DNA from: DATFMH01 sp035267045
GTDB lineage: Bacteria > Bacteroidota > Rhodothermia > Balneolales > DATFMH01
Reading direction: 5' to 3'
Assembly (NCBI GenBank): GCA_035267045.1
Contig: DATFMH010000111.1
Coordinates: 1-28,897 of the forward strand
DNA length: 28,897 bases
Part shown: positions 8,558 to 16,298 of the stretch, in pieces
Layout of the letters: the number at the start of each line of letters is the position of its first letter
Numbering within the stretch: the stretch's first letter is position 1
Made by a program: the position numbers and the translations under genes
Notes under the pieces: model-generated
What the model was told of the DNA's origin: nothing
Databases searched by the model: none
What the model saw: the letters and a program-made list of their open reading frames with translations, nothing else

Positions 8558-9223
8558 TCAAACACTGGTATACCTGCCGGATTGTTGATGATTATGTTCT
8601 TTATACCAACGATTCATTATGGCCAGAACTTCATCATCGGGAACATTATAAAAACTTTCATACCCCTGTGAGACAGCAAAATAATTTTCCGGAATCTCAA
8701 GGACAATCACTTCGTCGACCATATCTTCCAACACATTTATCACATCTTCACCGGAAACAGGTGCGGCTACAATTATTTTCTTTGCTTTCTTATTCTTACA
8801 AAGTTGTATGGAAGCAAAAAGAGTAGCGCCGGTCGCGATACCATCATCCACGAGTATGACGATTTTGTCTTTTATATCAGGCAAAGGCTTACCATTCCTT
8901 AATATTTCAATTCGGCGCTCCACTTCCGCCTTTTGTTCTTCAATAACCTCGTCAATTACCTGCTTGTCGATCCTCCGCCTGGCATAATCGAATATATAAG
9001 TGCTGCCATCTTCAGCTATAGCACCAAAAGCAGCCTCTGGATTATCAGGATGACCCAGTTTGCGGGTTATTAGAAGGGATAATTCGGCTTTTAGATACTC
9101 GGCTACGTAATACGCCACTTCAACTCCACCTCTTGGAATGGCAAGAACGATAACATCCTTGTCTTTATAGTGATGTAACGCCTTTGCCAATTGTTGTCCT
9201 GCGTCTTCTCTGTTTTTGAACAT
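8558..9223 (-). CDS. Phosphoribosyltransferase-fold protein (COG1926 type)
   Basis: A 221-residue type I phosphoribosyltransferase domain. The PRPP-binding loop is clear at about 123-134 (ILVDDGIATGAT). The N-terminal region has AIPRGGVEVAYYVAEYL (28-44) and ITRKLGHPDNPEAAFGAIA (52-70), typical of the COG1926 group rather than of the purine or pyrimidine salvage enzymes. Members are often found beside stress genes; their substrate is not established. Here it is the first gene of a three-gene unit with archease and rtcB. Its stop lies 10 bases before the archease ATG, which hints at a nucleotide or RNA-end related role. A sugar- or base-phosphate substrate remains a guess. Confidence 0.85.
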   Translation of the reverse strand: MFKNREDAGQQLAKALHHYKDKDVIVLAIPRGGVEVAYYVAEYLKAELSLLITRKLGHPDNPEAAFGAIAEDGSTYIFDYARRRIDKQVIDEVIEEQKAEVERRIEILRNGKPLPDIKDKIVILVDDGIATGATLFASIQLCKNKKAKKIIVAAPVSGEDVINVLEDMVDEVIVLEIPENYFAVSQGYESFYNVPDDEVLAIMNRWYKEHNHQQSGRYTSV

Positions 9224-9432
9224 TATCTGAGCTCATTAATGAATAGGAGTATAATTTGTATATATAATTATGATTACTAAAGTAAGGCAAAAAACAAATA
9301 GGGGATTTACTGTCAGTTTATGTAAGGTATGACTCTCTTTTATCAATGCATGTTTTTAATAGATTATCAATATAAAATATTAGCAGAGATACGATAACAA
9401 TTAATTAGAAGTGTAATAATGTGGAGGATTTT

Positions 9433-9648
9433 ATGTCACTGGCAAAAGTTATTGAAGTGTTATCCGAAGGTATAAGTATTGAAGATGCCATCGAGAAAGC
9501 CGTCAAGCAATCTACCGAAAGCGTTCACAACGTAAAAAACGTCTATGTAGACAGTATTCAGGCTATTATAGAGGAAAATGAGGTCGTTAAATATCGCATA
9601 AATGCCAAAGTAACCTTTGTCATAGAACATAAGTACAAAGAGAAATAA
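9433..9648 (+). CDS. Dodecin-family protein without tryptophan
   Basis: A 71-residue protein beginning MSLAKVIEVLSEGISIEDAI, the standard dodecin opening, followed by the helix and the strands NVKNVYVDSIQAIIEENEVV and YRINAKVTFVIEHK. Dodecins form 12-mers that store or buffer flavins or CoA. The classical flavin-stacking tryptophan is absent; the protein has no tryptophan at all, and tyrosine (Y38) lies in the equivalent strand. The glutamine of the flavin-binding pair (Q43) is kept. The ATG at 9433 is chosen over the GTG at 9421 because GGAGG at 9423-9427 is an ideal ribosome binding site for it. Monocistronic, convergent with the beta-helix gene. Confidence 0.88.
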   Translation: MSLAKVIEVLSEGISIEDAIEKAVKQSTESVHNVKNVYVDSIQAIIEENEVVKYRINAKVTFVIEHKYKEK

Positions 9649-9684
9649 TTTTCATCAGTTTAAAGGACGGCTTTTTTTAATTCT

Positions 9685-10800
9685 CTACTCTGTTATATAA
9701 CGATTATTCCAGATGTAAACCAACATACTTCCTGTTCCGAATGCCAGGAATGCTAAACTGAAGAACCAACCGACAAAAGGTAGATTGGTCAGGAAGAATA
9801 CGATTATGGATCCAATACCTAAGGAACCGTAAAGATGGGTTACCTTTGAATCAGATTTCAGGTTGGTTATCAAATACTTACCAAGATATAACGCCGATAT
9901 GATCCAACTGAAATATAAAATGGTCAGATAAAGAAATAGCAGTATAAACGCGATAGGTACTGTAACCAATAATAAAACGAAAACAATGAGTAAGACGGGA
10001 ATCAAAATTATTGCAAATAGTCCAATACCTGTATTACTGAGAAGATGTTTACCAGCCTGATCAACAAGCCTCCTGAACGTATCTTCAAATAAAAACAAGA
10101 GCACAACACCGGTCACAAACATAGCAAAGAGTGACCATATTAAGAATATCGGTTTTACAAATTCATTTTCTCGTTCGATAGTTATGGTCAGATTTTCCGG
10201 AGCATTGGGAATTTGATCCGCATTGATTTCTTCATAAAGTTTAAAATGAGTTCCACCGGCTGATCTATAATCTGAACCGAATTTTACATTTCCGGCTGAC
10301 ATGTCAACATATTTACCCACATTGCCGTTGAGATATACTTCAGCGCCGCCACCGCGGACCCAACCATCGATCTGGCCGCCTTCCAGTTGAAGGTTACCGG
10401 TCCCTACAAAGAGATTTCCATGTATATGGGCACCCGGCTTTACAATAATGTTGCCACATAATGCTATAACATCGCCTTCAATATTACCAGTGATAACAAT
10501 ATTTCCGGCAAAACCGATAAATTTATCACCTACATTTCCATTTATTTGTAGATCCTGACCGGTTGATATAATATCATCTGTGACGTTACCATCGAGTGTG
10601 AATTCCTTGCTGGCCGAGTATAAATCACCGGATATATACCCATTTACATCCAGGAATTTGCTTGCCGATATGAGATCAGAGGTAAGTGTATCGGTTTTAT
10701 TTATACGAAGAGCATTTCCTGTTTTATAAATAGTTTTTTGTGCAAAGCCAGGAAGAGTTATAACAAACAAAATAATTGTTGCAGCTAAAATATTTTTCAT
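9685..10800 (-). CDS. Secreted/membrane protein with bactofilin-like beta-helix and C-terminal membrane segments
   Basis: The 371-residue protein has a signal peptide (1-20, ending GFAQ). A region of about 35-185 follows, made of short glycine/valine/isoleucine repeats with motifs such as NGYISGDLYSASKEF, NGNVGDKF, GNIEGDVIALCGNI and LNGNVGKYVDMSAGNV. This is the right-handed beta-helix pattern of polymer-forming (bactofilin/DUF583) domains. From about 220 to the end there are four or five hydrophobic membrane segments. Polymer-forming domains of this type are normally cytoplasmic; here the signal peptide and later membrane spans put the helix outside the cytoplasmic membrane. AAGAGAG stands directly before the ATG, very close for a ribosome binding site. 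The function is unknown; a structural or surface scaffold is the likeliest guess. Confidence 0.75.
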   Translation of the reverse strand: MKNILAATIILFVITLPGFAQKTIYKTGNALRINKTDTLTSDLISASKFLDVNGYISGDLYSASKEFTLDGNVTDDIISTGQDLQINGNVGDKFIGFAGNIVITGNIEGDVIALCGNIIVKPGAHIHGNLFVGTGNLQLEGGQIDGWVRGGGAEVYLNGNVGKYVDMSAGNVKFGSDYRSAGGTHFKLYEEINADQIPNAPENLTITIERENEFVKPIFLIWSLFAMFVTGVVLLFLFEDTFRRLVDQAGKHLLSNTGIGLFAIILIPVLLIVFVLLLVTVPIAFILLFLYLTILYFSWIISALYLGKYLITNLKSDSKVTHLYGSLGIGSIIVFFLTNLPFVGWFFSLAFLAFGTGSMLVYIWNNRYITE

Positions 10801-11071
10801 CTCTCTTAATGTTTATATAGATATATTCAGTTATCACACTGAATGGCAATTCTTTATGTTGACAAGCGAAATATATGAAATAATTATGATTTAAGACGTA
10901 CAGCCAGGTTATTTTAACAGAAAAATAGTTAGAATTACAAACACAAATATCATCAAATTTTTTTGATAACCATGAAAATAGAAGCCTGTAAGCTGTAAAT
11001 TATCCCGGTTCAATTTTAAAAGTAAAATTTCAATAAGTTGTTTTACTTTTTATAAGGATATATTATATTAG
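10801..11071. other. AT-rich spacer upstream of the beta-helix gene
   Basis: No gene seen. It presumably carries the promoter of the minus-strand beta-helix gene. A short inverted repeat, AAAAGTAAAA near 11020 with TTTTACTTTT near 11040, is the only visible structure. Confidence 0.45.
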
Positions 11072-11104
11072 AAAAGCCCGATACTTTTAGGGTACCGGGC
11101 TTTT
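11072..11104. terminator. Orphan bidirectional terminator
   Basis: AAAAGCCCG (11072-11080) pairs with CGGGCTTTT (11096-11104); after one mismatch TAC pairs with GTA, around a 7-base loop. The U-tract is four on either strand. No protein gene ends on either side: the gene at 9685-10800 starts, not ends, nearby, and acsA runs away from it. It therefore implies an unannotated transcript, most simply one on the minus strand covering the repeat array at 11177-11275. Confidence 0.65.
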
Positions 11105-11176
11105 ACTTGGTTAATTAATATCAATTTTAGCTTTTAAGCTTATTAATATTAATTCCAAGTTATAATTGTTTACTTA

Positions 11177-11275
11177 CTCTCTTGATGTCCTCTCTTGACA
11201 AATAATTTTCTCTCTTGATGATTTATCTCTCTATCTCTCTCTTGATCGATATTGCTCGTTAAACGTCTCTCTTGA
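11177..11275 (-). repeat. Array of five CAAGAGAGA-like motifs
   Basis: The plus-strand nonamer CTCTCTTGA (minus TCAAGAGAG) occurs at 11177-11185, 11190-11198, 11210-11218, 11237-11245 and 11267-11275, with start-to-start spacings of 13, 20, 27 and 30. The same nonamer appears once more at 6488-6496, where it acts as the ribosome binding site of the YciE-like gene. Here no start codon with a meaningful frame follows the copies. The array lies just before the orphan terminator when read on the minus strand. Confidence 0.7.
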
Positions 11276-11780
11276 ACAAAATCTTTATTTAATATTATTT
11301 ATAAATCATTCCTTAATTAATCTGTTAGTAACATAAACAGATCCTGAATCCTTATCTGAAATGTTTTCCTTATAGCGTATGTAATATGATTCATACAGAA
11401 CGCGTCAGGAAAAACACTACGAATATAAATTGAAAGAATATATTATAAGTTACTGATTTATAAATTAATAAAGCGATTTACCTAATATCTGTATCTTCTA
11501 TTATTTAGGAGGAGAACAAACATAAAGGGCTTTATTGGAGGGATCATGTCAATCGGTATTTCGTATATATAATTATTGATTTTTATAAATAAATAAACTT
11601 ATAAAAAACCTTTCTTAATTTTGATTTCGTACCATTCATATATAAGTATTTTAGCACAGGCTGGTTGAATACATGATCATCACTGAATGGTTTCAAAAGG
11701 ATGAGCGAATTTAGATTTTAGAATAATTAATAGATTGTAATAAATATAAATGATTAAAAAATATTAATTTAATTCATTTA
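11276..11780. other. AT-rich spacer upstream of the acetyl-CoA synthetase operon
   Basis: About 500 bases, very AT-rich, with no gene of normal size. The one item of note is a pair of good ribosome-binding-like sites (AGGAGG near 11508 and GGAGGG near 11537) in front of a tiny hydrophobic frame ending at 11572, described under findings. Confidence 0.4.
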
Positions 11781-11809
11781 TTGGGAGAGTAGTAAGTTAT
11801 CTGTATAGG
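11781..11809 (+). promoter_or_regulatory. Possible sigma-70-like promoter for the acsA operon
   Basis: TTGGGA (11781-11786), a 17-base spacer and TATAGG (11804-11809) resemble a housekeeping promoter, about 47 bases before the ATG at 11856. Both boxes have two mismatches to the E. coli consensus, and the local phylum may use a different box, so this is tentative. Confidence 0.3.
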
Positions 11810-11855
11810 ATAAAAAAAGAAGAGTACTATTTCATCAAGAGTAATACAGGTAACT

Positions 11856-13610
11856 ATGGCTGGAAATAATAAAACAGTCCTATCCCGGAAAGTTCAGCCA
11901 AATCTCATAAACTACGATGAGACATATGCAGAATTCGATTGGGAAGATGTAAAGGAAGAATTATCGGGTTTACCCGCTGATAATGGGTTAAATATTGCGT
12001 ATGAAGCTATTGATAAACATGTAGAGAACGGTTCCGGTGATCATTTGGGCATTCGCTGGATTGATAAAAAAGGGCATATAAAAGATTTTAGCTACGGGTA
12101 TTTAAAGGAAGAGACTAACCGGTTCGCAAATATCCTTAAAAACCTGGGTGTTAAAAAAGGGGATAAGGTATTTTCTTTGACCGGTCGAATACCTGAACTG
12201 TATTTCGCAGCCCTGGGTACTCTGAAAAACGTGAGTGTTTTTTGTCCGCTCTTTTCCGCATTCGGACCCGAACCTATTCATCAGCGTTTAAGCAGGGGAG
12301 ATGGCAAAGTATTGGTGACCACTACACGTTTGTATCAAAAAAAAATAAAGTCACTGCTCCAGCGCCTGCCGAAACTAGAATATGTATTAATTACAGATAG
12401 TGAAAATGATCTTTCGGATAGGGTATTGTCATTAACCAAACTGATGAAGAAAGCATCTCCTCTTTTTAATATACCGCCAACCGATCCCGAGGATATGGCA
12501 TTGCTGCATTTCACAAGCGGCACCACGGGTATGCCTAAAGGTGCTATTCACGTTCATAATGCCGTTTATACGCACTACATTACCGGTAAATATGTGTTGG
12601 ATTTTCATCCTGATGATATTTTCTGGTGCACGGCCGATCCGGGTTGGGTAACGGGTACCTCTTACGGTATTATATCGCCTTTCGTTCATGGAATAACAAA
12701 TATTATAGATGAAGCTGATTTTGATGCCGAGCGCTGGTATTCCATTTTGCAGGATCAAAAAGTTTCGGTTTGGTATACGGCTCCAACGGCAATACGTATG
12801 TTAATGAGATTAAATATTAATCCTCTTGAGAAATATGATCTTGAACATCTGAGACTGATCCACAGTGTTGGTGAGCCATTAAATCCTGAAGCTGTTGAAT
12901 GGGGCAGGGAAACGCTTGGAATGCCAATCCTCGATAATTGGTGGCAAACGGAAACCGGTGGAATCATGATAGCCAATTACCCGTCTATGGAAATAAAGGA
13001 CGGTTCGATGGGAAAACCATTACCCGGAATACAAGCCGGTATTGTTAAACGGATCAGTGAACACAAAGTTGAGGAGATTAAGGAAAAGGATACAGTTGGC
13101 GAGCTTGCATTAAAACCGGCATGGCCTTCCATGTTCAGGGGTTATCTACACGATAAAAAGAGATATAATAAATGCTTTATCGGTGAATGGTATATAACGG
13201 GTGATCTGGCGAAAATAGATAATGACGGGTATTATTGGTTTGTAGGCCGGGCCGATGATATCATCAAAACATCCGGGCATATGGTTGGTCCGTTTGAAGT
13301 GGAAAGTGCATTAATGGAACACCCGGCAATCGCAGAAGTCGGTGTTATCGGAAAACCGGATCCTGTTATAGGTGAATTAGTTAAGGCTTTTGTGGCATTA
13401 AAACCGGGCAACGAGGCCACCGATTCGTTAAGGTTAGATATCATTGGGTTTGCTCGGACAAAGTTGGGTTCAGCCGTGGCACCAAAGGAAGTTCAATTTG
13501 TCGAAAACCTGCCAAAGACACGCAGCGGCAAGATCATGCGCCGGCTCTTGAAATCACGTGAATTAGGGTTACCGGAAGGTGACACATCAACACTGGAGAC
13601 GAAATTATGA
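11856..13610 (+). CDS. acsA: Acetyl-CoA synthetase, AMP-forming (AcsA-like)
   Basis: Activates acetate (or a similar small acid) to acetyl-CoA through an acyl-adenylate, using ATP and CoA. The 584 residues match the shorter AcsA type of Bacillus. Visible motifs are the P-loop TSGTTGMPKG (220-229), NWWQTETGG (361-369), whose tryptophan (W362/W363) closes the acyl pocket in acetate-specific enzymes, YITGDLAKIDNDGYYWFVGR (446-465), and PKTRSGKIMRR with the catalytic, acetylation-controlled lysine K559. Its TGA overlaps the ATG of E1 alpha (ATGA). It leads a tight six-gene operon with a 2-oxoacid dehydrogenase and an acyl carrier protein, so it may be dedicated to that pathway rather than being the housekeeping Acs. 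Confidence 0.92.
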   Translation: MAGNNKTVLSRKVQPNLINYDETYAEFDWEDVKEELSGLPADNGLNIAYEAIDKHVENGSGDHLGIRWIDKKGHIKDFSYGYLKEETNRFANILKNLGVKKGDKVFSLTGRIPELYFAALGTLKNVSVFCPLFSAFGPEPIHQRLSRGDGKVLVTTTRLYQKKIKSLLQRLPKLEYVLITDSENDLSDRVLSLTKLMKKASPLFNIPPTDPEDMALLHFTSGTTGMPKGAIHVHNAVYTHYITGKYVLDFHPDDIFWCTADPGWVTGTSYGIISPFVHGITNIIDEADFDAERWYSILQDQKVSVWYTAPTAIRMLMRLNINPLEKYDLEHLRLIHSVGEPLNPEAVEWGRETLGMPILDNWWQTETGGIMIANYPSMEIKDGSMGKPLPGIQAGIVKRISEHKVEEIKEKDTVGELALKPAWPSMFRGYLHDKKRYNKCFIGEWYITGDLAKIDNDGYYWFVGRADDIIKTSGHMVGPFEVESALMEHPAIAEVGVIGKPDPVIGELVKAFVALKPGNEATDSLRLDIIGFARTKLGSAVAPKEVQFVENLPKTRSGKIMRRLLKSRELGLPEGDTSTLETKL

Positions 13611-14704
13611 GTAAAGTGCGTAAAAACGGCAAAGCAGGAAAAAAAACAAACTCTACTCCGAACGGGAAAGCAGTATCCGGTGATCACGCTCATCATTTAT
13701 TACACCAAATGATGAGAATCAGACGCCTGGAAGAGAAATCAGCTGAATTATATAGCGCGATGAAAATCCGCGGTTTTTTACACTTATACATTGGCGAAGA
13801 AGCTGTTGCCGTCGGTGCTATTGAAGCGCTCAAACCGGAAGATAATATTGTTGCAACCTACCGGGAACATGGCCATGCTCTCATCCGTGGTATCTCTGCT
13901 AATCAGATCATGGCAGAAATGTTTGGTAAACAGGAAGGGTGTAGTCGTGGCCGGGGCGGTTCCATGCACTTATTCTGCAAAGATCTCAATTTTTTTGGAG
14001 GTAACGCTATTGTAGGAGGAGGATTGCCCCTTGCTGTAGGATTGGGTCTGGCCTCAAAAATGCAAAGTAAGAAGAATATAACCTGCTGTCTGTTCGGTGA
14101 AGGAGCTGTTGCCGAAGGTGAATTCCACGAATCCATGAATTTGGCAGCCCTTTGGCAATTACCGGTTTTATTTATATGTGAAAATAATCTGTACGCCATG
14201 GGTACTGCTTTAAAATTATCGGAATCCGTAACGGATATAACAAAAAAAGCAGATGCTTATGATATCAAGGCTGAAGCAGTGGATGGGATGGATGTGTTAG
14301 CAGTAGAGAAGTCTGTGAATAACGCTATAAAATATGTGAGAAGTGGTAAAGGACCATATTTACTGGAATGCAGAACATACAGATTCCGTGCTCATTCAAT
14401 GTTCGATCCGGAGTTATACAGAACGAAAGAGGAAGTGGAAGAATGGAAAAAAAGAGATCCGATTAACAACATGATAAAGTTAATGAAGAGTAAAAAGTTA
14501 ATCAGGAATAAAGAGATTGAAAAACTCAATAAGAAAGTGGAAAAAGAGATGCAGGAGGCGGTTGATTTTGCAGAATCGGGTACATGGGAGCCGGTAGAAG
14601 ATCTGACAAAATATGTTTACAGCGAAATGGCGAACGAAAAAGTGGATGGATCTGCTTCCAAATATCAATTAACAGGATCAGATAATGATCAAAAGAAGGA
14701 GTAA
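13607..14704 (+). CDS. pdhA: 2-oxoacid (pyruvate/acetoin-type) dehydrogenase E1 alpha
   Basis: Thiamine-diphosphate subunit that decarboxylates a 2-oxoacid and passes the acyl group to lipoyl-E2, together with E1 beta. 365 residues with a lysine-rich, probably disordered first 25. IRGFLHLYIGEEAVAVGA (54-71) and REHGHALIRG (86-95) are E1 alpha signatures. The ThDP/metal motif runs from G164 to N194: GEGAVAEGEFHESMN and then CENNLYAMGT. The usual GDG is GEG here (E165). YRFRAHSMFDPELYR is the phosphorylation-loop region. Overlaps acsA by four bases and is followed after five bases by the flavodoxin gene. Substrate (pyruvate, acetoin or branched-chain acid) is not readable; pyruvate or acetoin fits best with an acetate-linked operon. 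Confidence 0.9.
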   Translation: MSKVRKNGKAGKKTNSTPNGKAVSGDHAHHLLHQMMRIRRLEEKSAELYSAMKIRGFLHLYIGEEAVAVGAIEALKPEDNIVATYREHGHALIRGISANQIMAEMFGKQEGCSRGRGGSMHLFCKDLNFFGGNAIVGGGLPLAVGLGLASKMQSKKNITCCLFGEGAVAEGEFHESMNLAALWQLPVLFICENNLYAMGTALKLSESVTDITKKADAYDIKAEAVDGMDVLAVEKSVNNAIKYVRSGKGPYLLECRTYRFRAHSMFDPELYRTKEEVEEWKKRDPINNMIKLMKSKKLIRNKEIEKLNKKVEKEMQEAVDFAESGTWEPVEDLTKYVYSEMANEKVDGSASKYQLTGSDNDQKKE

Positions 14705-14709
14705 GGGAT

Positions 14710-15279
14710 ATGGCTAAATTTTTGGTTTTATATGGAACAACGGAAGGTCACACCCGTAATATCGCGAGTCATATCAGCACTGTTCTAAGGAAGAAGGAAC
14801 ATACTGTTGATCTGGTTGATAGTGCAAAATATCCATCTGTACTCAAGAAAGGCGAGTACGATGGAGTTATTATTGGGGCTTCTGTTCATCAGGATAAATA
14901 TCAAAGTGCTGTTGAAGAGTATGTTACTGTAAATAGCCGAACGTTGAATACTATGAAATCGGCATTCTTTTCCGTATGCCTGTCCGCTGCTATTACGGAT
15001 AAGGAACATTACGCCGAAGCCAGAAAGTATATTTCAGACTTTCTAAAATTAACCGGTTGGAAGCCGGCCATTTATGAGTCATTTGCGGGCGCGTTGTTAT
15101 ACACGAAATACGATTATTTCAAACGCCTGATCATGAAATTTATTAGTATGAAAGAGGGACGAGACTCGGATACTTCACGTGATTACATCTACACTGATTG
15201 GGACCGGGTTACACGTTTTGCGAATGATTTTGAAGATATCGTCTTATCTGATTTGTCTAAGAAAAAAGAACCCGCATAG
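14710..15279 (+). CDS. Flavodoxin-domain protein, HemG-like
   Basis: A 189-residue cytoplasmic FMN protein of the flavodoxin family related to HemG (menaquinone-dependent protoporphyrinogen oxidase). The FMN phosphate loop is LVLYGTTEGHTRNIA (6-20). YDGVIIGASVHQDKYQ (54-69) and FFSVCLSAAITDKEHYAEA (86-104) are typical of HemG-like proteins. FAGALLYTKYDYFKRLIMKF (about 124-143) carries the segment that in HemG contacts the membrane or quinone. Ribosome binding site AAGGAG. It is inserted between the E1 alpha and E1 beta genes, with 5- and 8-base gaps, so it is almost certainly co-expressed with the dehydrogenase. Heme synthesis is less likely here than an electron-transfer or redox-sensing role, but that is inference. 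Confidence 0.82.
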   Translation: MAKFLVLYGTTEGHTRNIASHISTVLRKKEHTVDLVDSAKYPSVLKKGEYDGVIIGASVHQDKYQSAVEEYVTVNSRTLNTMKSAFFSVCLSAAITDKEHYAEARKYISDFLKLTGWKPAIYESFAGALLYTKYDYFKRLIMKFISMKEGRDSDTSRDYIYTDWDRVTRFANDFEDIVLSDLSKKKEPA

Positions 15280-15287
15280 AATGTACC

Positions 15288-16298
15288 ATGAGTGAAGTAA
15301 ACGATAACCGGAAGAAAACAACATACCGTGAGGCAGTACGGGAAGCCATTAGGGAAGCCATGAAAAAAGATGAACGTGTTTTCCTGATGGGAGAGGATGT
15401 AGGTCGATATGGTGGGTGCTTTGCCGTCAGCAAAGGGTTATTACAGGAATATGGACCGGATAGAATTAGGGATACACCACTGTCAGAATCGACATTTACC
15501 GGTGCCGGAATCGGGTCCGCGTTGGGTGGCATGCGTCCGATAGTTGAAATAATGACGGTGAATTTTAGTCTTTTGGCACTCGATCAGATCGTAAATACGG
15601 CCGCGACTTATTATCATATGTCGGGTGGAGCTTTTAATGTGCCGCTTGTTATACGGATGGCAACGGGTGGAGGTAAACAACTTGCTGCGCAACATTCTCA
15701 CAGCCTTGAGGGATGGTATGCCCATATTCCAGGTATAAAAGTATTGACACCGGCTACACTGGAAGATGCACGGGGAATGCTTTGGACCGCACTCGAGGAT
15801 CCTGACCCGGTCTTGATCTTTGAAAACAGCCTGTTGTATAATATGGAAGGAGAGTTGGATACGGATGCCGGCGCTGTCGATATAGACAAGGCTAAAATAA
15901 TGCGTACTGGCCGTGATGTTACTATTCTGACGTATAGTTTAAGTTTATTCAAGGCACTGGAAGCTGCTGATAAACTGGCTGAAGATGGTATTGAAGCCGA
16001 GGTTGTTGATTTACGTACATTAAGGCCGTTGGATAACGAAACCATATTTCGAACGGTTTCAAAAACACATCGTGCCGTAATAGTGGATGAAGGATGGAGA
16101 AGCGGGAGTATATCGGCCGAAATAAGTGCACGCATCACTGAAAATATATTTTACGAATTAGATGTCCCTGTACAGAGAATATGCGGGGCTGAAGTGCCGA
16201 CACCCTATGCCAGGCACCTCGAAGAAGCCGCGTTACCACAGGTGGATACTATTGTTCAAACCATTCAAAACCTGATACATCAGAAAAGTTATGTATGA
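15288..16298 (+). CDS. pdhB: 2-oxoacid dehydrogenase E1 beta
   Basis: Transketolase-like beta subunit of the E1 heterotetramer. The 336 residues start with a polar lead and then TYREAVREAIREAMKKDERV. GEDVGRYGG (35-43) carries the catalytic glutamate that activates ThDP. RDTPLSEST, TGAGIGSALGGMRPIVEIM and AQHSHSLEGWYAHIPGIKVL are standard family blocks, and VDLRTLRPLD and DEGWRSGS mark the C-terminal lipoyl-binding/transketolase domain. The last eight bases overlap the start of the E2 gene. The HSLEGWYAHIPG block keeps the histidine usual in pyruvate/acetoin E1 beta. Confident as E1 beta; exact substrate open. Confidence 0.92.
   Translation: MSEVNDNRKKTTYREAVREAIREAMKKDERVFLMGEDVGRYGGCFAVSKGLLQEYGPDRIRDTPLSESTFTGAGIGSALGGMRPIVEIMTVNFSLLALDQIVNTAATYYHMSGGAFNVPLVIRMATGGGKQLAAQHSHSLEGWYAHIPGIKVLTPATLEDARGMLWTALEDPDPVLIFENSLLYNMEGELDTDAGAVDIDKAKIMRTGRDVTILTYSLSLFKALEAADKLAEDGIEAEVVDLRTLRPLDNETIFRTVSKTHRAVIVDEGWRSGSISAEISARITENIFYELDVPVQRICGAEVPTPYARHLEEAALPQVDTIVQTIQNLIHQKSYV

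Noticed and set aside
11170..11270. Minus-strand frame reading QER repeats through the CAAGAGAGA array
   Set aside because: It has no ATG, GTG or TTG start in frame after the preceding stop, and one of the five repeats is out of frame.
11177..11275. CRISPR-like array
   Set aside because: Repeats are only nine bases, with unequal spacers of 4-21 bases and no cas genes.
14710..15279. Calling the flavodoxin a true heme-biosynthesis HemG
   Set aside because: The similarity is at family level only, and its position inside a dehydrogenase operon points to another role.
15698..16138. 146-codon minus-strand frame inside E1 beta
   Set aside because: It is fully antisense to a well-supported gene and its composition is that of a shadow frame, rich in serine and isoleucine.
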